DNA from: an uncultured Opitutia bacterium
GTDB taxonomy: Bacteria > Verrucomicrobiota > Verrucomicrobiia > Opitutales > UBA953
Direction: 5' to 3'
Assembly (NCBI GenBank): GCA_903853185.1
Contig: CAINSX010000362.1
Location: 1-15,563 of the forward strand
DNA: 15,563 nt
Part shown: piece by piece, positions 1 to 7,138 of the stretch
Layout: each line of letters opens with the position of its first letter
How positions within the stretch are numbered: position 1 is the stretch's first letter
The notes under the pieces: model-generated
The model's input: only the letters and a program-made list of their open reading frames with translations
Told to the model about the DNA's origin: nothing
Database searches by the model: none
Made by a program: the position numbers and the translations under genes

Positions 1-225
1 CAGGGTCGCTTCGATGCCGCCGGAATTGCTGACGCGATCGATGGTTCCCTTGATCACGTTGATTGTTCCTTTACCGGCGTCGACGACCGGCTTGGGCGGA
101 ATGGAGTTATCCATCTTGAACGGGTCGTTGATCTCCCAGCGTTCGCCTTTGAAGACGAAGGTCTGGGCCGACGACGAGGCGGCGACAAGGAGGGCGAGGG
201 TGGTCAGCAGGAAGGAGCGGCGCAT
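1..225 (-). CDS. Small exported protein of unknown function, 3' end beyond the window
   Basis: This ORF is too broken by the window edge to be called automatically, but it reads in frame for 75 codons from an ATG at 225-223 to base 1. The N-terminus (MRRSFLLTTLALLVAASSSAQ) is a textbook signal peptide, with probable cleavage after SSSA, so the mature protein starts near QTFVFKGERW and is periplasmic or secreted. The visible mature part carries a short Pro/Val/Lys stretch (SIPPKPVVDAGKG) and then a beta-rich-looking segment (TINVIKGTIDRVSNSGGIEA). It begins 5 bases after the stop codon of the large TPR gene, so the two are almost certainly cotranscribed and may act together in the envelope. 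No Shine-Dalgarno sequence precedes the ATG. The family was not recognised; the C-terminal remainder is needed. Confidence 0.7.
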   Translation of the reverse strand, partial: MRRSFLLTTLALLVAASSSAQTFVFKGERWEINDPFKMDNSIPPKPVVDAGKGTINVIKGTIDRVSNSGGIEATL

Positions 226-230
226 GGTGA

Positions 231-3200
231 TCAGAGTCCGAGGAGGAAGGCTTTAGCTTCTTCCGCTTCGCGGGTATCCTTGATGCGGTCCTTCTCGAGC
301 ATCTCTTTCAGGAGCACCTTGGCGGCGTCCTTCTGGTTGAGCTCCGTGGCAAGGATTTTTGCGTTAGAGAAATAGGCCTTCGCGGCCCAGACCTCGTATT
401 TCTTCCAGGTCATATGGCAGCGACGGTAGTAGGCGATGGAGCGGGCGTAGCCGTCCTTTGCGTTTTCGGGCTCATTGTTGACGAGGGCGTTGATGGTCAC
501 GGTCGACTTGCTTTCCACATTATTGTCCAGCTTGACGGTGAGCGTTGCGGTGAACTCACCTGCGGTGGCGTAAGTATGGGTGGGCGTCCGCTCGGTCGAA
601 GTCGGGAGCTTATCGCCGAAGTCCCAGATATAGCTCACTTTGCCCTTGTTCGACGGGGCGGCCCCGGCCAAAGCGAATTTCACGGTCAAGGGAGCCGCTC
701 CCGACGTGGGAGATGTACCCGTCAACTCATTCGGCATATTGGTCAGGTCTGTCCCGTCCTTGGGTTTTTTGATCAGGCTGGGCTTCCCTTCCGCCATCTG
801 GATGGCGTTGCGTTCATGGATGAGGCCAAGCCAGTAGAGCGAAGCGGCGGTCTTCTCGCCGCGCCATTCCTTGGTGCGAATGATCTCGTCGAAGGCTTTG
901 AAGGCCTCCTCCAGTCGCATGAGCTCGACGAGCGAGCGAGCGCGGGTGAAGCGGAGGTCGAGTTCCTTCGACATCAAGATGTTATTGTCGATGGCCTCGT
1001 TGCAGAGCGAAAGGGCTTCGGCGTACTTTTTATTAGCGAAGGCGATCTCGGCGAGGCCGGCGAATCCGAAGTCGGCGTATTCCGAGGAGCGAGAGTGCTC
1101 GAGGATGTAGCCGAAGTAGTCGGCGGCCTTCTTGGGGTCGCCCTTGGAGAGGAGGCTATCACCGACCATCGCAAGGATTGTCGGGTTGAGTTCCTCGGCC
1201 TTGTAGTTGGCAGCGATCTTGGCGAAGTTGGCAGCGGTCTTTTCGGGCTCGCGTGTGAACACGGCGAGCTGGCCAAGGGCAAAGAACCCGCGGGCTTGGG
1301 CGACGAGGGAATCTCGGTGCTCCTCGAGGCGGAGCAGCTTGACGAGCTCCTTCTCGGCTTCGGCACTGGTGTAGGCACCCGGCTCGGGCTTGGTTCCGGG
1401 TTTAACGCGCTTGATCTTGCGGGCAAGCTTCTCGGCGAGGAAGACGATGAGTTTCTCGGTGCCTTCCTGGGTGCGGTCGTTGATGGATTCAGACACGGCG
1501 TCGGAGAGGATCTTCAGCGCACGCTTCTTCTGGTCGACGATGGAGGCCTGGCGTTTCACCTCAACCTTGGCGAGCTCGACCTCGAGTTCGGCGGACAGTT
1601 TCTTCACGGCCACCTTGGCGGCGTCGACTTCTTCCTTGGTAACCTTGTCGCGGCGCTCGAGCTCGTCGACCTTCTTGCGGGCGACGGCGAGCTGGGCACT
1701 GAAGTTCTTGCGGACCTTTTCAGACTCGGCAGCGAATTCGGGCATGTCCCCCATGCGCTCGGTGGAGCGGATGACCTCATAGAGGTAGGTCATCGCCTTC
1801 GGGTCGTTATGGTTCCAGTCGAAGATCTCCTTGAACAGGTCGCGCATGCGCTTGTGTTCGCCGCGTCCGGGGAGGAGCTTGCGGAGTTCTCCGAGGACGA
1901 ATTCCAAAGCCTGCGGGTTGGTGCGAGCGCTCTTGGCGGCGGCTTCGTAGGCGTCGATGGCCTTGTTCATGACGGCTTCCTTCTCCTTCTCGAGCTTGGT
2001 CTTAATCTCGATGAACTTGGCCCTATCGGGGGACTTGGCGTTGAGGCGAACGTCGAGATCGGCGGCCTTGACCTTCTTGTCCACCTCGTCGGCGAGGGCG
2101 ATGTTAGCGTCGCCGATCAGCGTGTAGACTTCGGGCATCTGGGCGATGACCTCGTCGGTGTTGTTCTTGGAGTAGTCCTTGAGCCAGTCTTCGCAGAGCT
2201 TGATGGTGCCGGGGATGTCGCGCGGCGCGGTGCCGAATTTGACGATGGCCTGGCGATAGCGGACGTCAGGGATAAACTGGCCCTTAGGGTATTCCTGCTC
2301 GTACTTGTCGAAGTCGGCCTTGGTCTCCTTGTACTTGCCCTGGAAGAACGAGCAGAGCGCGTTCATGTAGAGCACCTGCTGGCGCACCGGGGAGCGCTCA
2401 TGCTTCTTGAGGAAGGCCTCGAAGGCCTTCTGGGCGGGTGCCCAGTCGACCTGCGAGAAGAGGCAGGCGGCGATGCGGAAATCGATTTCTTCCTCCACTT
2501 CGGGCGTGAGGGTCTTCACGTTGGCCTGGACCCACTTGTAGTGGGCGATGGCCTCGGGGTATTCTTCGCGTTCCTGGGAGATGTCGCCGAGGATTAGCGC
2601 GATCGAGGAGACCTGGTCGTCCTTCGGGAACTTGGAGATGAACTCCTTGCACTTCGCCTGGGCTTCGTTGTTCCGGCCGATGCGGCGCAGCGCGAGAATG
2701 TGGTAGTAGTAGGCGCCGGAGATGCGGCTGAAGGCGGGACTGTTCTCAAAGATATCGAGGAAGGCCACATGTGCCTCCCACGGGCGCTTGAGTTCGAGCA
2801 GGCAGAGGCCGATGCGGTAGGAGATGAAAGCATCGTAATCCTTGTTGGCGTTGAACTCTTCCTGGATCTTCTTGAATTGTGCGACCTCCTGCTTGGTCTT
2901 CTCGATGTTGGCGGCCTGTTCGGGGTTTGGCTTGGGGAGGTTCCTGGTCAGCGTGTCTAGCTCGGCCTGCTTGGCCTCGATGGCGCGACCGAAGGAGCTG
3001 CTGAGATTCGCGCGGCGCAGGGTACCTTGGTAGTTGGTGAGGGCCTGTCGGTAGAAGTCGGCACGGAAGTTCTCGTCGGCGGCCGTTTCGGCGGCGGAGA
3101 AGCGGGCGTCGCCGATCTCGAGGCGCTGGAAGTTGGAGCGGACAATCTCGACGGGCGAGCCATTACTCCGCGCGTCGATTTCGCTCTTCAGCTGAGTCGC

Positions 3201-3908
3201 TTCCTTGGTGAGGCCGAGCTTGGTGTACATCTCGACCAACTTGTAAGCAGCCTCGCGGCGTTCCGGGGTGCCGATGCCGTCGGCGGTCGCCTGTTTGAGA
3301 AGGGAGATAGCCTGGGCGTAGGCGGCCTTCTTGATCTCCTCTGGGGAACTCTTTGCGCGTTCGACGATGATTTGGGCGGAGAGGGTGTAGGCGTTCACGC
3401 GCTCTTCGAGGCGGGTGAGGGCGTTGGTGCGGATCTTCTCGAGGCGAGCCAGGGCGAGGTCCCATTTGCCTTGTTTGGAAAAGGCTTCGATGAGTAAGAG
3501 TTCGGCGGTCCCGCGGCGATTATCGGCCTCGGAAAGGAAGTCTTCCGTACCCTTGGGAAATTTATCGAGGAAGGACGTCAGCTGGGCTTCCGCTCGTGGC
3601 CAATCCTTGATGAAGAAGTGGCAGAGTGACTTCTGGAATGAGACGACGGCCTTTAGTTTCGGCTCGACGTCGACGGCCTTAGCGTCGAGGTCCTCGAAGA
3701 TTACGAGGGCTTCCTTGTATTTCTTCTCTTCGAAGGTCTTGACGGCTTCCTTGTAGAGGAGCGATAGGGGGTCCTCCTTTTTCTCGGCTGTGGGCAGAGG
3801 CTTCTTGGTCTGGGCGTATAGCTCACCGGTGACGGGGGTCAGCGCGATGAGGACGGCGAGCAGGGCGGCCTTGGCCAATTTATAGGTGCGGGACTCTTTG
3901 GTAAGCAT
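231..3908 (-). CDS. Large exported TPR-repeat protein with an embedded PKD domain
   Basis: A 1225-residue protein built mostly of helical tetratricopeptide-like repeats. The reading frame is open up to 4016, but the ATG at 3908 is preferred because it places a signal peptide at the N-terminus (MLTKESRTYKLAKAALLAVL, then a probable cut after LYA), so the protein is expected in the periplasm. TPR-like helix pairs run over about residues 35-700; a charged Lys/Glu coiled-coil-like segment follows at about 740-800, then more TPRs. A PKD domain sits at about residues 1060-1143 (bases about 480-735), recognised by its YIWDFGD and HTYATAGEFTATLTV motifs, and is followed by a last roughly 80 residues of helices. 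TPR and PKD domains bind proteins or glycans; no enzymatic motif is visible. It lies downstream of the ArsR-methyltransferase gene and 5 bases before the partial exported gene. A scaffold for an envelope complex is a reasonable inference; substrate and partner are unknown. Confidence 0.85.
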   Translation of the reverse strand: MLTKESRTYKLAKAALLAVLIALTPVTGELYAQTKKPLPTAEKKEDPLSLLYKEAVKTFEEKKYKEALVIFEDLDAKAVDVEPKLKAVVSFQKSLCHFFIKDWPRAEAQLTSFLDKFPKGTEDFLSEADNRRGTAELLLIEAFSKQGKWDLALARLEKIRTNALTRLEERVNAYTLSAQIIVERAKSSPEEIKKAAYAQAISLLKQATADGIGTPERREAAYKLVEMYTKLGLTKEATQLKSEIDARSNGSPVEIVRSNFQRLEIGDARFSAAETAADENFRADFYRQALTNYQGTLRRANLSSSFGRAIEAKQAELDTLTRNLPKPNPEQAANIEKTKQEVAQFKKIQEEFNANKDYDAFISYRIGLCLLELKRPWEAHVAFLDIFENSPAFSRISGAYYYHILALRRIGRNNEAQAKCKEFISKFPKDDQVSSIALILGDISQEREEYPEAIAHYKWVQANVKTLTPEVEEEIDFRIAACLFSQVDWAPAQKAFEAFLKKHERSPVRQQVLYMNALCSFFQGKYKETKADFDKYEQEYPKGQFIPDVRYRQAIVKFGTAPRDIPGTIKLCEDWLKDYSKNNTDEVIAQMPEVYTLIGDANIALADEVDKKVKAADLDVRLNAKSPDRAKFIEIKTKLEKEKEAVMNKAIDAYEAAAKSARTNPQALEFVLGELRKLLPGRGEHKRMRDLFKEIFDWNHNDPKAMTYLYEVIRSTERMGDMPEFAAESEKVRKNFSAQLAVARKKVDELERRDKVTKEEVDAAKVAVKKLSAELEVELAKVEVKRQASIVDQKKRALKILSDAVSESINDRTQEGTEKLIVFLAEKLARKIKRVKPGTKPEPGAYTSAEAEKELVKLLRLEEHRDSLVAQARGFFALGQLAVFTREPEKTAANFAKIAANYKAEELNPTILAMVGDSLLSKGDPKKAADYFGYILEHSRSSEYADFGFAGLAEIAFANKKYAEALSLCNEAIDNNILMSKELDLRFTRARSLVELMRLEEAFKAFDEIIRTKEWRGEKTAASLYWLGLIHERNAIQMAEGKPSLIKKPKDGTDLTNMPNELTGTSPTSGAAPLTVKFALAGAAPSNKGKVSYIWDFGDKLPTSTERTPTHTYATAGEFTATLTVKLDNNVESKSTVTINALVNNEPENAKDGYARSIAYYRRCHMTWKKYEVWAAKAYFSNAKILATELNQKDAAKVLLKEMLEKDRIKDTREAEEAKAFLLGL

Positions 3909-3917
3909 CGGGTGAGG

Positions 3918-3932
3918 GGAGCGATTCGCTCC
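3918..3932 (-). other. Perfect inverted repeat in the leader of the TPR gene
   Basis: GGAGCG-ATT-CGCTCC can form a 6-bp GC-rich stem with a 3-base loop, 9 bases upstream of the chosen ATG at 3908. It sits where a ribosome binding site would be expected, and no Shine-Dalgarno sequence is otherwise present there. It could affect initiation or be a chance palindrome in GC-rich DNA. The 137-base gap between the ArsR-methyltransferase stop and this start holds no strong promoter or terminator that I could see. Confidence 0.3.
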
Positions 3933-4045
3933 GCATCGGGGATGGCATGAAATTGCCCTCTTAGATATAGGTTGCCAAGCCATAAGCCCCCTTTGCTTGT
4001 GACAGAAGGGTGGCAAAGACCCCTATCCGAAGGCTGTGAATAACC

Positions 4046-4984
4046 TTACCCCCCGGGTTTTATGCCTGTCGCCAGGATGGTCTCAAAGCAGGGCTCTTTG
4101 ACCTCTCTGGCGACGACCCGGACCTCAGATTGGCTGAAGCCAGCTTCCTCGATCCAGTCGTGGAGTTCGTTTTCTTTGAAGCCGAGCCAGCGGTCAGCGT
4201 AAAGTTCTCGGGCTTTCTCGAAACGATGGGCCCGCAGGTCGAGGATGAGGAGCCGGCCGCCGGGCTTCAGGATGCGGAAGGCTTCCGCCAGGGCCATGCG
4301 GGGGTTCTCGGCGTGGTGCAGCGCTTGGCTGAGCAGGGCCAGGTCGATGCTGCGGTCAGGTAAGGGGACCTTCTCGATATTACCGAGGACGTACGTCAGG
4401 TTCCGGAGGTGCTCCTTCTTGGCCAGGGCGCGGCCGACCTGGACCATGCGGGGGGAGTTATCGACGCAGTGGACACTTTCGGCTTGGCGGGCCAGCAGTC
4501 GAGAGAGCGTTCCATCGCCCGCACCGAGATCGGCGATGCGGACGCGCGGCGTCAGCAGGAAGAGCATTTGCCCAATCGCTTCCCAGGAGCGTCCGGGGCA
4601 GTAGTTGCGACCAAGGCGGTCGGCCACGAGGTTGAAGTGCTGCTCGGCCTTCTGGCGCCGTTTCTCGATGATCCGTTGCAGGGAGCGCTGATCGGCGGCC
4701 GACTTGGGTTCGCGGGCGCTGGCGGCGAGGGCGGCGTCCACGATGCCGGTGACGCTCACCGGCAGGTCACGGGCGAGCGAGTAGAATGATTTCTTGCCGT
4801 CGCGGCGGTCGTTCACGAGCTGTGCTTTACGTAGCAGCGCGAGATGGGTCGAGATACGCGACTGGGGTAACCCGAGGATCTCTTGGAGTTCGCCGACCGC
4901 CAGCTCGCCGCGGTGCAGCAGATGAAGCATGCGTGACCGGGTCGGGTCGGCCAGAAGGCGCAGGGTTTCCCAAGGGTCGGACAT
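4046..4984 (-). CDS. ArsR-family regulator fused to a SAM-dependent methyltransferase
   Basis: A 312-residue two-domain protein. Residues about 3-75 form an ArsR-type winged helix (LADPTRSRMLHLL; recognition helix SRISTHLALLRKAQLV; wing DRRDGKKSFYSL). The ELCVCDL-type metal box of classical ArsR sensors is replaced by ELAVGEL, so metal sensing through that site is not expected. After a helical linker, a class I methyltransferase domain starts near residue 145: motif I VRIADLGAGDG (about 148-158), an acidic residue at the end of beta-2 (CVDNS, D175), and post-motif segments LLSQALHH and ILKPGGRLLILDL. The same architecture is known in regulators of SAM/methionine metabolism such as SahR, where the domain may sense SAM or SAH; that role is inferred here. 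The ATG at 4984 is preferred to an in-frame GTG at 5002. A terminator separates it from the GreA-like gene, so it probably has its own promoter. No metH, ahcY or metF lies nearby. Confidence 0.88.
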   Translation of the reverse strand: MSDPWETLRLLADPTRSRMLHLLHRGELAVGELQEILGLPQSRISTHLALLRKAQLVNDRRDGKKSFYSLARDLPVSVTGIVDAALAASAREPKSAADQRSLQRIIEKRRQKAEQHFNLVADRLGRNYCPGRSWEAIGQMLFLLTPRVRIADLGAGDGTLSRLLARQAESVHCVDNSPRMVQVGRALAKKEHLRNLTYVLGNIEKVPLPDRSIDLALLSQALHHAENPRMALAEAFRILKPGGRLLILDLRAHRFEKARELYADRWLGFKENELHDWIEEAGFSQSEVRVVAREVKEPCFETILATGIKPGG

Positions 4985-4990
4985 GCGGGC

Positions 4991-5019
4991 AGGTTGGGGC
5001 ACGTCGGCAGCCGTGTCAA
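4991..5019 (-). promoter_or_regulatory. Candidate promoter of the ArsR-methyltransferase gene
   Basis: On the minus strand a perfect -35 hexamer TTGACA (5019-5014) lies directly after the T-run of the upstream terminator. Seventeen bases further on, the -10 position (4996-4991) reads CAACCT, a poor match. If real, transcription would start at or within a base or two of the ATG at 4984, giving a leaderless mRNA, which fits the absence of a Shine-Dalgarno sequence. Weak evidence. Confidence 0.25.
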
Positions 5020-5046
5020 AAGAGGAAGCCCCGTCTCCGGGGCTTC
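5018..5046 (-). terminator. Intrinsic terminator of the GreA-like gene
   Basis: GAAGCCCCG and CGGGGCTTC form a perfect 9-bp stem (5025-5033 with 5038-5046) around a 4-base loop. Read on the minus strand, the stem is followed by CTCTTTTGA, a short U-run. It lies 25 bases after the stop codon of the GreA-like gene (5071). There is no U-run on the plus-strand side, so it is assigned to the minus strand only. Confidence 0.8.
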
Positions 5047-5070
5047 GTCAGGTTCCTTTCGGGCGAGCGC

Positions 5071-7038
5071 TTAGCGCTTGTCGACCCAGCGGGAGATGCG
5101 CACGACGGTCCAGGACTCGGCCTTGCCGTTGATGTTCGTCGTGAAGGTCTCGCCGGTCTTGTGATTGAGGAACTGCTTGGCCAGCGGGGAGATATACGAG
5201 AGGATGTTCTTCTCCGGTTCGCCGTCCCAGGCGCCGAGCAGATCGTAGGCGAACTCCGTCTGGTCGGAGCCGCGGCGGAGGACCACGCTGGAGCCGACGC
5301 TGATGGTGTCCGTGTTGGCTTCCTTGAAGTCCGTGACCTTGGCCTTCTTCAGCAGCGCGTCGAGCTCGGCGCGACGGGCGGCGAGGGTGTCATGGTCCTG
5401 ACGGGCCATCTTGTATTCGGAATTTTCCTTCAAGTCGCCGTGCTCCTTGGCGATCTGGATGGCTTCCTTGACCGCGGGGAGGCGCACCTTGACGATGTCC
5501 TCGAGCTCGCGCTCCTTTTCTTCCTTCGAGTGCTTGGAGACGAGGAGTTCCTTTTCCTCGGCTTCGGAGCCGGAATGCTTGGACTTGGCGAGGCGCTGGA
5601 CGTGCGGCTCGATCTTGGCGAGGCGCGAGAGAAGAGCCTTCTTGGTCATCTCGTCGAAGCCCTGGCTGCTCATCATCGTGCGGGTGAGGTCGAAGATGGT
5701 CTCGCTGTCGGCCTTCTTGCCTTCGGTGGGAACCAGGATGTTGGCGATGAGTTCCTTGTCCTTGATGAGTTCGTTGGCGAGCGGGATGCGGGCCGTGGAA
5801 TTGGACTCGAGGGACTCGGTGTCGATCGACGACAGGATGGCGCCCAGGAGGGAGGGATTAATCAGGCCGCCGACGATGTCGGCGTACTTCTTCGAGTCAC
5901 GGTTCTTGATGACCCAGATGATGACCGGCGCGCGGAGTTCGCGGGTCTCGAGCCACTGGGAGAAGCGGGTGGCAACGGCGGCAGCGAGTTCCTGGTCGCA
6001 GAGGTAGGCAATCGATTCGGAGACGAGCTTGGCAGAGCCGCTCTTGGTGCCGCCGATGTCGCGGTTGCGGAGCAGGTCGAAAGCGCGTTCGGACCAATTA
6101 TCTCCGTGGTGGGCGCGCACGAGGTCGAGCAGGCTGCGGATCTTCTCGGTGGTGTGAGGGATGTTGAGCGCGACGAAGGCGAGGTCGCTTTCGCTGCAGA
6201 GGGCGATGATTTCCGAGGCCGTCGGGCTGACGGTCTCGACGTTCTCGACGGCGGAGCGGAAGAACTTATCGCGATTCCAGATACCGCCGAGGATGGCGGG
6301 GAGATTGTCGCGCTTGCGGGCGGTCTCGAGCTTCTTGATTTCCTTGCTCAGGTCGGCGGAGACCTTGTCGAGATTGGCGGCAGTGGCGGCCGAGCGGGTC
6401 TCGGCAGCGGCGCTGTCGGCGAGCTCTTCGAGAAGCACGAGCTTACGCTCGAAATTAGGGGCACTTTCGTACTGGGCGAAGAGGTCTTCGCCGAGGTCCT
6501 TGGGGGCTTCGAGCAGGGCGTAGAGGCCGCCTTTGCGTTCGGGGACGAGAATGGCGCGGTCCTTGCGGAGAGCAGCACGGGCCTTAGTCCACCAAGCCTT
6601 GAAGGAAGTGGCGCGGTCCTTGCCGGCCGGCAGGGAGGCGAAATAGATGCGGTCGAGGTTGGCCTCGAGGGCGTAGGAAGTGCATTCGCCGGTCGGGTAT
6701 TCGGCGAGGAGGGCTTTCACAATGCCGGCAGGGTCGTTGGCGACCTGGTTGGCGATTTCGGCTTTGGTGTTGTCGCCGTAGGCCTTAGCCACGACGCCGT
6801 TCGGATTGATGACCTCGATCTTGCCAAGGAAGAAGGCGGCGTCCATGGCATGGGCCTTCTTGTTCTGCTCAGGGAAATCGACGGTGAGGCGCTTGGTGGC
6901 TTCATCGTAGGCACGGATGACTCCGATACCCCAGGCTTGGTGGAGGCAGAAGGCCGGCTGACCCGTGGCGACCAAGTCGATGGCGGCCTGCAGGGAGTTG
7001 ATTTTACCACCTTGTGGGTTGGGGGCCTTGTTGCTCAT
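5071..7038 (-). CDS. greA: Long-form GreA-family transcript cleavage factor
   Basis: A 655-residue protein whose last roughly 155 residues are a complete GreA. The coiled-coil N-terminal domain carries the acidic tip in AKEHGDLKENSEY (D535 and E538 correspond to D41 and E44 of E. coli GreA), and the FKBP-like C-terminal domain contains LLGAWDGEPE and SYISPLAKQFLNHKTGE. GreA binds the RNA polymerase secondary channel and stimulates cleavage of backtracked RNA. Ordinary GreA has about 158 residues; the extra roughly 500 residues begin with a small, probably beta-rich module (HQAWGIGVIRAYDEATK, about 34-50) followed by a long helical region rich in Ala, Leu and Glu. Chlamydial GreA proteins are similarly extended, so this looks like a PVC-group trait. 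The ATG at 7038 is chosen over an in-frame TTG at 7065. It is divergent from rlmN across 100 bases and ends at a strong terminator. The function of the extension is unknown. Confidence 0.9.
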   Translation of the reverse strand: MSNKAPNPQGGKINSLQAAIDLVATGQPAFCLHQAWGIGVIRAYDEATKRLTVDFPEQNKKAHAMDAAFFLGKIEVINPNGVVAKAYGDNTKAEIANQVANDPAGIVKALLAEYPTGECTSYALEANLDRIYFASLPAGKDRATSFKAWWTKARAALRKDRAILVPERKGGLYALLEAPKDLGEDLFAQYESAPNFERKLVLLEELADSAAAETRSAATAANLDKVSADLSKEIKKLETARKRDNLPAILGGIWNRDKFFRSAVENVETVSPTASEIIALCSESDLAFVALNIPHTTEKIRSLLDLVRAHHGDNWSERAFDLLRNRDIGGTKSGSAKLVSESIAYLCDQELAAAVATRFSQWLETRELRAPVIIWVIKNRDSKKYADIVGGLINPSLLGAILSSIDTESLESNSTARIPLANELIKDKELIANILVPTEGKKADSETIFDLTRTMMSSQGFDEMTKKALLSRLAKIEPHVQRLAKSKHSGSEAEEKELLVSKHSKEEKERELEDIVKVRLPAVKEAIQIAKEHGDLKENSEYKMARQDHDTLAARRAELDALLKKAKVTDFKEANTDTISVGSSVVLRRGSDQTEFAYDLLGAWDGEPEKNILSYISPLAKQFLNHKTGETFTTNINGKAESWTVVRISRWVDKR

Positions 7039-7138
7039 TGCAAAAGTGGGTTTTGGGCATAACAATTCTCACTTGCAAGCAGGAAGGCGGGGGGCTTTGG
7101 GGTCTATGCCTCGACAGCCCTCCTGACCTGCGTCCCCC

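Noticed and set aside
414..2597. A 727-codon open frame on the plus strand opposite the TPR gene
   Set aside because: It is an antisense shadow caused by the GC-rich codon bias of the minus-strand gene. Its product is rich in Gly, Val, Leu and Asp without any domain, and the opposite strand has clear TPR and PKD signatures.
3909..4016. Upstream extension of the TPR protein to base 4016
   Set aside because: It would put 36 residues in front of the signal peptide, and the sequence (Cys, His, Pro, Arg-rich) looks non-coding.
4017..4045. Terminator after the ArsR-methyltransferase gene
   Set aside because: Only a 5-bp imperfect stem with a 13-base loop could be drawn nearby, with no U-run; cotranscription with the TPR gene remains possible.
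4786..7062. A 758-codon open frame on the plus strand opposite the GreA-like gene
   Set aside because: It crosses the start of the ArsR gene, a terminator and all of greA. The product has no recognisable motif, and the minus strand has conserved GreA motifs.
7039..7138. Divergent promoters between greA and rlmN
   Set aside because: TTGCAA and an 8-base palindrome CTTGCAAG are present, but no -10 element at a workable distance was found on either strand.
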